The position numbers and the translations under genes were made by a program. A stretch of DNA of 33,598 bases from a virus: positions 1-33,598 of IMG/VR virus record IMGVR_UViG_3300017731_000018; one strand, given 5' to 3'. Positions 5,390-14,985 of the stretch are shown here, piece by piece (within the stretch, counting starts at the first letter, position 1; each line of letters starts with the position of its first letter). A model generated the notes under the pieces. The model saw only the letters and a list, made by a program, of their open reading frames with translations. It was not told the DNA's origin and searched no databases.

Positions 5390-8300
5390 TTACCATAAAA
5401 TGTTACTACCTTTTTTACCTTTTTTCTTTTTTGCTAATTTTTTAGGTTTATTGTCAATCCCAACGTCCCAAGTGTTCCATCCTAAAACCAAAGCTATTCG
5501 CTGCCAAGCTTTATTATTTTTGTCTAATGCTGCTCTAGCATTTTGCACATCTTTTAATGCTCTGTCTAACGGCACGTTTGTAGCTGCTGATACAGTGTTG
5601 GCAACTGCTTCGTAGACTGGATTGTCTATGTGAAAGCCTTTTTTACTTATTTCATCTCTATTAAACTTAATAGCCTGCGTCGCGCTATATACTTTTCTTA
5701 ATTTACTACCTATTGTTGGCGATAGATTAATGCCTTCTAGTATTGTATAAGCATGATCCGCTCTTGATCCTTTTTTCTCTTGTTTAACGAATTGTAAAGC
5801 CATGTTCTTCAACGTAGACGCCGCAGCACCATAAACACCTGTGCCTCTTAGTATAGTATCAGCCATGTTATTTGCTACTCTAGCGTACTTTTGTTTATCT
5901 TTTTCTTCATCTTCATCTTCGAAAGCCATGCTAAACAATGCGTTTTGCAACGCTGAGAATATAAAGTTTTGTATAGCTCCATAATATAATATCTTTGATA
6001 TGTTTGTTTTAGCATCACCTCTACCGTTTTTTAAATCTAACGCAGCTTTTTTTATTAATCTCGTATACTGCATTGGCGTGTTTTGAAATGCTAATATAAA
6101 CCTACCAAGTGGACCAGCTTGCTGTTGAGATATTAAGTCTGGTCTTGCTGATTGCTGCGATACTTCAGAAGTCTCTTGAAAATCTTGAAATGCTTTATCT
6201 TTAGCTTCATTTTCACTTAACCCTTGTTTTTTATAAGTGTTTAATCTATTTCTGTAAAATGCAGCACCACCTGAAGCAATAGCGAAACTATCAGCCATTT
6301 GTGTAAAGACAAAACCTCTTCTTAACATATAAGAAACTAAAGCATTAAATTTATTTTTTGATCCAGCTGCTTGATTAACTATTTCAGAGGCACTTACATC
6401 CGTTTGTAATCCTCTTCTTCTTTCTTTTAGCATATCTGAGTTAAATATAGTAGCAAAATCTTTGGCGTATTGTGGAAAATTTCCAATGGCTTTTGCAAAT
6501 TTAAGTGGATTATTATCAGACCAATTTATAAAGTTAAGTGTTGATAACGTTTGTAATATAGCAGATCTTCTATTAAAAAACATTATAGTGCCAACAGAGT
6601 TATTTATCCACTCTGTAAAGTCATTGACTAGTTTATTTTGACCTTGAGTTCTGTTACTACCTATTTCCATACGGTAAAGTATATCTTCTAATGCTTCTCT
6701 ATAATTATTACCATATAGTGCTTGTAGTTTATTTAAATTATTTTCAGAGAATATTATATCTACATTTTGTTTCCACTCTTTTAAATACTTTGCTCTATTA
6801 ACTCTAACGTTAACATCACGTAAATCGCTTTCTATCGTAGAGGCTAGCCAAGAGGAACCATCTGGTATTATATAACCAGTTTCAAGCCCTGCTATGTTAG
6901 CTACTTGATCACCGTACTCTACTAAACGTTGGTTGTCATTTACCATTTTAAGTAAAGCCGCTTTATCTCTTTTTGATAAACCAGGTATATCAATGTTATT
7001 TTTATCCATAATATATACCCTTATGGCTTGATCAAAAGTATAGTTGTTGTAATCAGTAGCTTTTAATAGTTTTTTCTTAACATCTTTGTAGTCTTTTTTA
7101 AGCTGATCATATTGATTAACTATTTTTTGCTTAGCCGCGTTCATGTCTCTTGTAGCTCTTGCAAATGGATCAATTAAATTTTTCTTAAAAAACTTCTTTT
7201 GACTATCACCCTTTTTACCTTTGCCTAACAATGGATACATTAAACCCATAAAATCTTCAGCGCTATATGGTATAAATATATTTTTAAAGAAACTATCTTG
7301 ATTAGCTCCTCTTACCCTAGCTGTTGCGTCTGAAAATGTAGCGTTTGGATCAATGCCCGTGTTTTCACTCAATATTTCATTGAAGTCATTATCAAGCGAT
7401 TTACTTAATTGCGCTTTAGCTTGTTGCACATCATACTTAACATCAACTTGACTTAATACATCTTGCACTGCTTTAACGTTTTTATATGCGTCATCTCCAA
7501 AGAAAAAGTTATTATAACCGTCTGCAACCTTATCTAATATAAATTGTGCTTTAGCTTCAGGGTTACCATTTTCTAAGCCTGTAATGTTTTTAATTTTTAC
7601 ATTTAACCCAACACCTTTTAAAAACTTATGTATAGCTGGTGCGGCTGATTGAGGTCTAGCCGTTAATATAAATATATCTTTATTACCAAACTTACCTTTT
7701 ATTTTTTGAGCTAACTCAAAGAACGGTCCTTTAGTTGCGCCTTTAACTTTTTCAAACTGTGAAAAATCAAAAGTAGCGCCTTGTTTTTCTAGTAGCTCAG
7801 CTTGCTCTGCAAACTGCTGTGCGTTTAATTTTCCTTTTTTACCATCAGGCATTTCAAATAAAACCTTTTCTTTTGTATTTGCTAGCGTTTGATCAAAATC
7901 AAAAACACTTATTCCTTTTTCAGGGTTGTTAAAAGTTCTTGAAAATGATATAGCGTTATCAATTACTTTTAATTGATCTTCAACTTGATCAGACGTTTGG
8001 TTTGGTTTATTATTTATTGTTTTACTTGCTAAAACTAAATTAGCATTTTTATTTTTTTCTTTTGATACGTAGTTATCAGCTATCGCATCAAAAACCCTAA
8101 CAGCATCTTTAGCTTTTATTTGTCCAATTATTTGTTTGTGGATTAAATCTTGAGCCAAGCTAATTACATCTTGAGTCGGTTTGCCTTTAAAATTAAACCC
8201 ATATTTTTCAGCGACACTTTTACCATCTACTATTAAATCAAATGGGTTTATACCACCGTCTTTTGCATTTACCTCTGGATTAAAGTACCTTATTAAAACA

Positions 8301-11300
8301 TCGGGCATGTTTGTAAAGTCACCTGATTTAATAGCTTCTTGTAACTTGTCCATGTAAAACTTAGGCATAACCTCTTTGTACCCAGCGGCTGTTACTTTGT
8401 TGTCGTCAGTTCTTTTTATACCTATTCTATAGTAACTTTCTTTAAAAAAGTTAGCTACTTCTTTAAATTTACCCTTAACAACGCCTACCTCATAGGCTAT
8501 TGATGTTGCTATTTTATTTGTTAATACGTGCTCATCTGCGTCTGGTTTCTTTAGGTTGTTTAACGTGCTATCATAACCTCTAACAATAGCTAGTTGTCTC
8601 ATGAAATGACCAGTGCCTCTTGAACTAGTAGACATTATAGCTGCTATTGCTTGATTGCCTTTTGGTGTTTTTGCTATTTCGTTAAAAGTTTTTAATAAAG
8701 ACTCTGTACCTTTATAATTTTCATTAATATAATCTAAATGCTTTTCGTTGTTTTGTATTGCGTTATTTGTGTATACAGAACTTTGCAAAGCAGTGCCAAT
8801 GTTAGTATCAAGTTTAGCATTTGATTTTATTTGATTTTTTATAGCGTCTCTTCGTAACTTAGCTCTTTGATCGCTAGTAAAAAACCATCCGTATTTTTGA
8901 GATCTTTTTAAGTCTTTACCAGCGTTAGCAAAAGATCCAGCTGATAATAATTTTTCCATTGGTATGGACGTTTGAGATAAAACATCCAACACAATACCTT
9001 TAAGTAATTTAATATCGCTAGTGTCTGTGTTTTTTAATTGGTTTAATTTTAATTTATTAAGCAGTTCTGTTATACGTGATTTACCTGTGGTAAATTGGCT
9101 ATTGCTAAGTTGTATTTCAGATTTACCTGCGGCTATGTTTCTTACAGACTGCTCATATTCTTTATTTTTAACAAGCTCGTTTCTTAAAACTGTATTAGTT
9201 GCTAACTTACCATATAAAGACATCATAGCTTTTACAGCTTGAGCTTCAGGCGTTCTTGGCCCAAAGTCAGTAGATTTTTTACCTTCAACAATACCAAAAG
9301 CTTCCAAAAATTCTTTTTTAGTTATATTATCTTTTAATTTATAAGGTGATAAGCCTGCGCCTTTAGTTATCCTAGCTTGTTTAGTATAAAATTTATTTAA
9401 TAAACTTTTAGCAACACCGGTTGATGTACCTATAAGTTTTTCAGTCGCTGCTTCTGTTACAGCACCTTCGGGTAGTAATGATATTAAATCTACAGCATTA
9501 GCTCTAATAAACTTCAAAGCATTTTCTTTTTCTTGCTTTGTTAAGTTAGCAGTTGGGTCTGTTATTTTTTTACTTGGCACCTCAAATACTCTAGCTGTAT
9601 TTTCAGCAGATAAATCTTTGACGTTTTTAAATGTTAAATTTTCTATATCTAAACCTGGTATTTTAGAAGCAATGTCGTTAATAAAATCTTCTTTTATATT
9701 TTCATCTCTAGCTAAATCAATTGGATTAATTTTTCTAGCCTTAGGCTTTTCAGTAACTTCAGGTAAAGCTGTTTCTTCTGCTGCTACTTTTCTAGCTTCA
9801 GTTATATCTGTTTCAAAAACATCTTTAGTACCAGCTGTACCTTTTCTAAATACATTACCAATTTTATTTGATAATTGTGAATTTATCCAACCAGATAAAC
9901 TATCATTAACTTCTGGATTAAAGTTTCTAATATGAGGTATTAATTCAAATATAGTTTCACTAACAAAGTCTTCAGCTGAAAAACCTGGTGGTTGATTTCT
10001 AGGTATTTTGCTTTTAACTAAACCATCTAATCTATCATATAACTCTTCAATGGCTTCATCAGCTTTACCAGCATCCCACTGCTCTTTAGTTGTATTTTTA
10101 CCAAGCTTGTTTATTTCAGACTCATTACTTGATGTAACAGACTTTTGTATATCTTGTTGAGCTATAGCTTCCCTTACTTCTTGTTTCTTATCTTTTCTTT
10201 TATTTTTAAGATCATTTAATTTATTAGTATCTCTTGGGTTTGTGTCTTCTATTTGCGCGTCTAACTCTCTGCCTTCTTCTTTTAATTTATTCACTAAATC
10301 ACTTATATCCTCACCACGGCTAGCTCTATCACTATAGTCTAATAAAAAGTTATATGCTGACTTGCCTGTTTTAAAGCTAGCATTATCATAGCCAAACCTT
10401 TTAAATATACTAGAAAAATTACCTGCTACACCTTTCCACCATGCACCATCTGTAGCATTATACTTTATGTCTTTCTTTACTATAGCATCGTGAAATATAT
10501 TTAAATACTCCTCCGCATAATCTTCAAAAGCTTTTTCTGTGCCATCTTCATTGTACCTATAATTTTTATCAATACGATCTTGTACAATTTTTATTTCTTT
10601 AGCTGATAGTTGTTTTCTAAAGTTGTTTATTAAAGCAATACCAGATGGTGTGATATTACCGTTAGCGTCTCTTATTACGTTTTTAACTATATCATGTAAC
10701 AACTCGTGTGATCCAACTGATATAGCACCTGTTTCTATTGATGCTGTTCTATTTATATGTAATACGCCATTTAAATAAAAACCATCTACACCACTAACAT
10801 CTATTGATTCTTTAGGATCAGCACTGTCATATACATCTTGAAACTCATCTGTGTTATCGTAAACAACGACTTCATCTGGCCTTTTGTTTTTTCTAGCAAA
10901 CTTTATATTTTCATTTAATCTTCTTTTAGTTGTAGAATTAAATATATTACTTGAGCCTCTAGCTAACTGATCTATTTCTTTTTTTATTTCAGACTTTACT
11001 TCTTCGTTAGTTTCTGATTTATAATCTTTAATTTTATTTAATCGCTTGTCTGTTAAGTTACCAAGGTTAGTTAACTCTTCTTGCTTTAAATTTTTAAGGT
11101 TGTTTTGTATTTTTCTTCTTTTATTAAGTATATCACCAACCTCTTTTTCAATTTTATTTTCAATTATTTTTTTGCCGTCTTCTGTTTTAGCTTCATTTAA
11201 AGTTACTTGCAGTTTATTTATATTGTCTGCTCTTTTAGTCAAGTAATCTCTGTCAGCTTTACTCATAAATAAATTAATCGCGTGCTCTTGTAGAGCAGAC

Positions 11301-12604
11301 TCAGATGTCATTAAGTTTTGCATTGTACTAGTGGTACCACCCATAGCCACACCTAATATAAAAGCATCCGACTTATCTCGCGTTATTTTACCAATGTCAT
11401 TATATATGTCGCCATATGATTGATCTTTTAATGTAAGCCTATCTATTATTTCTGCTGTCATCTCAACCGCTAGTTCTTCTGTACCTTCAAGACCAGCTGT
11501 TGTTATTGTATTTACTAATCTACCAACAGATCCTTTTGTTAAATTTTCAACAGCTTTTTTACCTGCGCCTTTAGCAAATATACCAGTACCAAATAATAAT
11601 CTTTGTGTTACTAAACCACCTGCTACTTCTACAGCTGCCGTAGAACCCGCGTTAAGCATTGCTAAACCGACTGTTTTGTTTGGGTTATCTTTAAATACCT
11701 CTTCAAATTTACTACCATACATGCCAGCTCCCATTGTCAGTAACGCTGGGGCTCCGCCAGCCGCAGCTACTAAAGTAGGTGCTGTTTGTATCATGCCATT
11801 AACTATTTGGCTACCTGCATCAAACAAGTTACCTTTTCCTAACGCTGATATTATATCCCCATCATATTTAGTTATGTTTTTCTGTACTTGCTCTTGATAC
11901 TTTTTAACAGGCTTAGACATTGAAGTTAACTTATTTAAAGGCTGTAAAAAAGCTGGCATAGTTGGAGAATAAAAGTCTGCTAGTTCTTGCGCGTTTACTT
12001 TAGTTTCAATTTCTTTACGCTCTTCTTCTGATATATCAGCTAATAAAAAATTTGGTATGCCAAACTTTCCGTCTGAGTACCTATCAAATAATTCTGATTT
12101 ATATTTAATAGATTTTCTTGCATCTGAAAGCCAAGCTAATGGTGTAGATAAAGCAATTTTAAAAGACTCATCTACGTCAATAAAGTCTGTATCACCACGT
12201 ACTTCCGCTGCTAATGCTGTTGGTGAAAACACAACTTGCGCCGCTTGTTTTAATTCATCGTATTGAGATATACTTTTTATATCTCTCATTTGTTCGTATG
12301 AAGCTTTGATTGGTTTGCCTTGCCTGTTAACATTAGGCGTTGTGCTAACTATGTCCTGCATTGTAGAAATTTTAGGAACAGCACTCATAGTAAATTTTGA
12401 ATAATCTGGCTTTGGAGTTAAATAATTTTTATTAATATGATCAACAGTATCTTGATTTAATTTAGAAGGTTCGTATTTAGAGTAAAAATCATTGACAAAC
12501 GCAGACACGTCGTTGCCATAATTCTCCTCTACATATTTTATTTTATCGTCAATATTTTCGTTAGGTGCATACTTACGATAAAGATCTCTTATTAAATCTT
12601 GCAT
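5390..12604 (-). CDS. 2404-aa polyvalent giant protein, probably virion-carried and ejected
   Basis: Domains seen in order: N-terminal DLIRDLYRKYAPNE helix unit; Gly/Ala-rich hydrophobic region (about 268-345) that may contact membrane; long coiled coil (about 450-560); zincin motif HELLH at 633-637 with a later EDYAEEY acidic run as possible third ligand; a segment at about 860-925 resembling sigma-70 region 2 (SAEDFVSETIFELI, FNPEV, SGWINSQLSNKIGNVFRK); HAD phosphatase-like domain about 1565-1720 with FDFDQT (Asp1569, Asp1571), FILTARP and FFFGDD (Asp1704, Asp1705); C-terminal region (about 1950-2260) like the large polyvalent protein-associated domains of phages; a hydrophobic stretch near 2200-2230; a Lys-rich tail. 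Polyvalent proteins are known to enter the host with DNA and act early. It follows two internal-virion-like genes, consistent with ejection. Catalytic functions are inferred from motifs. No frameshift or internal break is seen over 7.2 kb. Confidence 0.85.
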   Translation of the reverse strand: MQDLIRDLYRKYAPNENIDDKIKYVEENYGNDVSAFVNDFYSKYEPSKLNQDTVDHINKNYLTPKPDYSKFTMSAVPKISTMQDIVSTTPNVNRQGKPIKASYEQMRDIKSISQYDELKQAAQVVFSPTALAAEVRGDTDFIDVDESFKIALSTPLAWLSDARKSIKYKSELFDRYSDGKFGIPNFLLADISEEERKEIETKVNAQELADFYSPTMPAFLQPLNKLTSMSKPVKKYQEQVQKNITKYDGDIISALGKGNLFDAGSQIVNGMIQTAPTLVAAAGGAPALLTMGAGMYGSKFEEVFKDNPNKTVGLAMLNAGSTAAVEVAGGLVTQRLLFGTGIFAKGAGKKAVENLTKGSVGRLVNTITTAGLEGTEELAVEMTAEIIDRLTLKDQSYGDIYNDIGKITRDKSDAFILGVAMGGTTSTMQNLMTSESALQEHAINLFMSKADRDYLTKRADNINKLQVTLNEAKTEDGKKIIENKIEKEVGDILNKRRKIQNNLKNLKQEELTNLGNLTDKRLNKIKDYKSETNEEVKSEIKKEIDQLARGSSNIFNSTTKRRLNENIKFARKNKRPDEVVVYDNTDEFQDVYDSADPKESIDVSGVDGFYLNGVLHINRTASIETGAISVGSHELLHDIVKNVIRDANGNITPSGIALINNFRKQLSAKEIKIVQDRIDKNYRYNEDGTEKAFEDYAEEYLNIFHDAIVKKDIKYNATDGAWWKGVAGNFSSIFKRFGYDNASFKTGKSAYNFLLDYSDRASRGEDISDLVNKLKEEGRELDAQIEDTNPRDTNKLNDLKNKRKDKKQEVREAIAQQDIQKSVTSSNESEINKLGKNTTKEQWDAGKADEAIEELYDRLDGLVKSKIPRNQPPGFSAEDFVSETIFELIPHIRNFNPEVNDSLSGWINSQLSNKIGNVFRKGTAGTKDVFETDITEARKVAAEETALPEVTEKPKARKINPIDLARDENIKEDFINDIASKIPGLDIENLTFKNVKDLSAENTARVFEVPSKKITDPTANLTKQEKENALKFIRANAVDLISLLPEGAVTEAATEKLIGTSTGVAKSLLNKFYTKQARITKGAGLSPYKLKDNITKKEFLEAFGIVEGKKSTDFGPRTPEAQAVKAMMSLYGKLATNTVLRNELVKNKEYEQSVRNIAAGKSEIQLSNSQFTTGKSRITELLNKLKLNQLKNTDTSDIKLLKGIVLDVLSQTSIPMEKLLSAGSFANAGKDLKRSQKYGWFFTSDQRAKLRRDAIKNQIKSNAKLDTNIGTALQSSVYTNNAIQNNEKHLDYINENYKGTESLLKTFNEIAKTPKGNQAIAAIMSTSSRGTGHFMRQLAIVRGYDSTLNNLKKPDADEHVLTNKIATSIAYEVGVVKGKFKEVANFFKESYYRIGIKRTDDNKVTAAGYKEVMPKFYMDKLQEAIKSGDFTNMPDVLIRYFNPEVNAKDGGINPFDLIVDGKSVAEKYGFNFKGKPTQDVISLAQDLIHKQIIGQIKAKDAVRVFDAIADNYVSKEKNKNANLVLASKTINNKPNQTSDQVEDQLKVIDNAISFSRTFNNPEKGISVFDFDQTLANTKEKVLFEMPDGKKGKLNAQQFAEQAELLEKQGATFDFSQFEKVKGATKGPFFELAQKIKGKFGNKDIFILTARPQSAAPAIHKFLKGVGLNVKIKNITGLENGNPEAKAQFILDKVADGYNNFFFGDDAYKNVKAVQDVLSQVDVKYDVQQAKAQLSKSLDNDFNEILSENTGIDPNATFSDATARVRGANQDSFFKNIFIPYSAEDFMGLMYPLLGKGKKGDSQKKFFKKNLIDPFARATRDMNAAKQKIVNQYDQLKKDYKDVKKKLLKATDYNNYTFDQAIRVYIMDKNNIDIPGLSKRDKAALLKMVNDNQRLVEYGDQVANIAGLETGYIIPDGSSWLASTIESDLRDVNVRVNRAKYLKEWKQNVDIIFSENNLNKLQALYGNNYREALEDILYRMEIGSNRTQGQNKLVNDFTEWINNSVGTIMFFNRRSAILQTLSTLNFINWSDNNPLKFAKAIGNFPQYAKDFATIFNSDMLKERRRGLQTDVSASEIVNQAAGSKNKFNALVSYMLRRGFVFTQMADSFAIASGGAAFYRNRLNTYKKQGLSENEAKDKAFQDFQETSEVSQQSARPDLISQQQAGPLGRFILAFQNTPMQYTRLIKKAALDLKNGRGDAKTNISKILYYGAIQNFIFSALQNALFSMAFEDEDEEKDKQKYARVANNMADTILRGTGVYGAAASTLKNMALQFVKQEKKGSRADHAYTILEGINLSPTIGSKLRKVYSATQAIKFNRDEISKKGFHIDNPVYEAVANTVSAATNVPLDRALKDVQNARAALDKNNKAWQRIALVLGWNTWDVGIDNKPKKLAKKKKGKKGSNILW

Positions 12605-12615
12605 ATTATATTATT

Positions 12616-14118
12616 TTAAAGCCCCTTTTCTCTACCAGTTGGTGTTGTGTTACCTCCTGTGATTGTAGCAAAGTAGTTTGGATCGTAATTAAAAATACCC
12701 ATAGCTGACAAAGTTTCTTTAGTAATATCAGCTGAGTTAGTAACTTCTATCCTATATGGAAAACTTTTTACCTTATTATCATCAGCTTCTCTCATCCTAA
12801 ATATTTCAGGCACTGAGTTTTCACCCGTGGTTTTTCTTTTATATTTTGTGTTAAATTCATTTGTTATACTTGCTACAGTAGGTGGCTCTTCATCTGGACT
12901 GTTTATTTTAGCGGCTTGTTGTTTTGCTTCTATGTAATTTTTTAAAGCTTCTGATCTACCAAGATAAATATGATCGGCGTTTTTACTAACGCTATTTATT
13001 TCGCTAGCAACGTTTTGCCCTACAATATCTGCCATAGTTTCATAATCTTTAACCTCTTGCGCTTTAGAAAAAAGATCTTGCAGTGGGCCTTGCACACCTA
13101 GTACACCAAACTCTATTTTTGTAATAGGTTGAATATCTCTATTTACTACTGTGTTTATTTTATCATAAATAGTAGCTAGCGTGTTATTAGAAGATGCTAT
13201 TCTGGCACTAAAGTTACTAGCGTCTTTTGCTTTTAATCTATTAGCTTTAACACCAGTTATTTGTGACTTATACCACTCGTTTATTTTTTCTCTTCTTCTA
13301 ACATCTTCATTTTTACCTTCTTCTATATTACCTTGTTGAGTAGAATTAAGTAAGTTTTCAAATATAAATTCAACTTCTTCTTGATCTATGTTACCTAAAC
13401 CTTGATCTAAAGCTTCTTTTATAGATTCTTTTGTGGTATTTGTATCACGCATACCGTCTTTTTCTTCTTGTCTTTGATTAGCAATACCTATAATGTTTTT
13501 TATTTTTGTGTCTACCTTAGCTTTCTTATTCTTGTAATCTGTAGAAGATGCTTGTATGTTACCTAATAACGTTGCAAGTTGGTTATGACTCATAGTTTTT
13601 GTTTTACCATCTACAGTATATGATATTTCACCTACGTATCTTGCTTGTCTACTTGAGTCATCTATTACCATTTTAACATCTACGTTTTTGTTTTCCATAG
13701 CACTAGATAATTCCATCCAGGTTTGGTTGTTGATATTTGTTTTATCTAATTCTAATGGCGTAACAAAAACACCTTGTGCAAAATTATTTAATACACCAAC
13801 TACTTCGCCGTGTGATTTAGCTAAAGTAAGCTGTTCCGTTTTGTTTAATTTATTTTGCATGATAAAGTCTGTACCCGCTTTAACTGAATCAAATAACGCT
13901 TCTTCTCCATTGTTGTTATATAGTTCAGCAGCATCAAGTTTTTCATACATCTTGTTACCAACCGCGAATACTTCGTTTTCATACTTTTCTTCTCTAGCTT
14001 GCTTTTCTTTTCTGTAAGCATCCACGGCTGCGTATGCTTTATCAAAATTGTTTTGAAAAGCTTTTAAGTTTTTACTTGGATCTATTATTGTTACTTGTGG
14101 ATTTTCGTATCTTCCCAT
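12616..14118 (-). CDS. 500-aa putative internal virion protein
   Basis: A largely helical, charged protein without membrane segments or recognised motifs. N-terminal part (MGRYENPQVTIIDPSKNLKA, then QNNFDKAYAAVDAYRKEKQA) is coiled-coil-like; the middle is rich in Asn, Lys and Asp; the C-terminus has a small beta-like part around SFPYRIEVTNSADITKETLS. It lies between the small membrane-interacting protein with the predicted frameshift and the 2404-aa giant, the place occupied by ejected internal proteins in short-tailed phages. Begins 13 bases after the end of the -1 frame extension of the upstream gene. Role is inferred from order; sequence alone gives no function. Confidence 0.7.
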   Translation of the reverse strand: MGRYENPQVTIIDPSKNLKAFQNNFDKAYAAVDAYRKEKQAREEKYENEVFAVGNKMYEKLDAAELYNNNGEEALFDSVKAGTDFIMQNKLNKTEQLTLAKSHGEVVGVLNNFAQGVFVTPLELDKTNINNQTWMELSSAMENKNVDVKMVIDDSSRQARYVGEISYTVDGKTKTMSHNQLATLLGNIQASSTDYKNKKAKVDTKIKNIIGIANQRQEEKDGMRDTNTTKESIKEALDQGLGNIDQEEVEFIFENLLNSTQQGNIEEGKNEDVRRREKINEWYKSQITGVKANRLKAKDASNFSARIASSNNTLATIYDKINTVVNRDIQPITKIEFGVLGVQGPLQDLFSKAQEVKDYETMADIVGQNVASEINSVSKNADHIYLGRSEALKNYIEAKQQAAKINSPDEEPPTVASITNEFNTKYKRKTTGENSVPEIFRMREADDNKVKSFPYRIEVTNSADITKETLSAMGIFNYDPNYFATITGGNTTPTGREKGL

Positions 14119-14131
14119 AATTTAATTTTTA

Positions 14132-14236
14132 TTAGTCTGTAAACGAAGTGTTAATTAGACTTTTGTCACTATAAATATCTTTTGATAAATCTGCCAACCT
14201 TTTATCTGCATTGCCCCGTCTTGCGGGGCTTACTAC
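14132..14236 (-). other. Minus-1 frame extension (34 aa) of the internal virion protein
   Basis: After reading S-G-K at the slippery site, a -1 shift continues as VVSPARRGNADKRLADLSKD and then IYSDKSLINTSFTD before TAA at 14134-14132, giving a product of 283 aa instead of 249. The -1 frame has no ATG of its own. It fills almost exactly the 114-base gap before the next gene, which starts 13 bases later; that is the only gap of this size inside the internal-virion block. The extension is charged and helix-like and has normal codon use for this genome. Confidence 0.65.
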
Positions 14237-14242
14237 TTTCCC
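14213..14242 (-). promoter_or_regulatory. Predicted -1 ribosomal frameshift signal (slippery GGGAAAG plus hairpin)
   Basis: In the reading direction: heptamer G GGA AAG (14242-14236) in the correct phase X XXY YYZ, a six-base spacer TAGTAA that includes the zero-frame stop, then a hairpin GCCCCG-CAAGA-CGGGGC (14229-14213) of six G-C pairs and a five-base loop. GGGAAAG is the known slippery site of the lambda G-T tail gene. Spacer length and stem strength fit stimulatory elements of -1 frameshifting. The stem is all G/C in a very AT-rich genome. No T-run follows it on either strand, so it is not an ordinary terminator. Confidence 0.75.
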
Positions 14243-14982
14243 GAGCCATCACCAAAACCATCCGCGCCAAGCGCCATTAAGCTTCCTCCTACAGTACCTA
14301 TTGCGCCAAATATAGCTTCGTTACTAGCTGATCTAAATGCTGCAGCTTGTGCTTGTGAATTATCAACCATTGTTTGCAGTCTATTTAACTGCTGTAAATC
14401 TCTTGCTTCTTGTTGTTGGAAAGTAAACTGATCACCCGCTGTTCTAGCTTGCTGCACTCTAGCAGCTTCACTCATTAATGCTCTTTGCATTTGTGCTTCA
14501 CCTTGCGCTCTTAATCTAGCGTTTTGTGCTTCCTGTTGTTGTATTGTAGCAGAAACACCTCGTTTACTTCTTAACGCTGCTTGTGCTAAAGCTGTTGCTC
14601 CACCCGCACTAGCGCCAGTTGCTCTTAATGTATCTAAAGAACTAGCTAATGATAAGTCAGCTTCTTCTGCTTGAAAATCAGCTGCTTGCGTTGCAACTTG
14701 TAGATTAGCAAACGGGTTGCTTATCATACCACTTAAATCTTGTATGTTTGCAAAAGGATCAATTATCTCCTGTCTATTAGCCTCAGCTTCTGATAACTGA
14801 TCTTGAAAGTCTTGCTGTCTTGCCCTTGCTTTTCTAGCTCTATTAGCGTTACTTATACCGCCAATAATACCTCCTAGCGCAGATACAGCGGCACCTATAA
14901 TAATAGGTGCTACGCTCTTATGAACCTGCAAATCAGGATCACCGTTCCAAAAAATATCTAATATGTGTATTAACTCTTGCAT
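14233..14982 (-). CDS. Internal virion (gp14-like) protein, zero-frame product
   Basis: A 249-aa protein with one hydrophobic Gly/Ala segment near the N-terminus (about residues 23-43, VAPIIIGAAVSALGGIIGGI) followed by a basic patch (NANRARKARARQ) and then a long Gln/Ala/Arg-rich helical body, ending in a second hydrophobic stretch (AIFGAIGTVGGSLMALGADG). This layout resembles the small internal virion proteins of podoviruses (T7 gp14-type) that form part of the ejection channel, but similarity is architectural. The final codons TCG GGA AAG TAG contain the slippery heptamer GGGAAAG, so a second, longer product is predicted (see the extension and signal entries). Gene order (just upstream of other internal proteins) supports the role. 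Confidence 0.75.
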   Translation of the reverse strand: MQELIHILDIFWNGDPDLQVHKSVAPIIIGAAVSALGGIIGGISNANRARKARARQQDFQDQLSEAEANRQEIIDPFANIQDLSGMISNPFANLQVATQAADFQAEEADLSLASSLDTLRATGASAGGATALAQAALRSKRGVSATIQQQEAQNARLRAQGEAQMQRALMSEAARVQQARTAGDQFTFQQQEARDLQQLNRLQTMVDNSQAQAAAFRSASNEAIFGAIGTVGGSLMALGADGFGDGSGK

Positions 14983-14985
14983 GTT

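Noticed and set aside
8993-9935. Several + strand ORFs opposite the giant gene
   Set aside because: Antisense shadows of AT-rich codons; the - strand frame is continuous for 2404 codons.
13845-14045. 66-aa - strand frame within the 500-aa gene
   Set aside because: Shadow of the real frame with no independent start signal.
14213-14229. GC-rich hairpin as a plain transcription terminator
   Set aside because: No T-run follows on either strand, and it lies at the exact spacing for a frameshift stimulator, so the frameshift reading is preferred.
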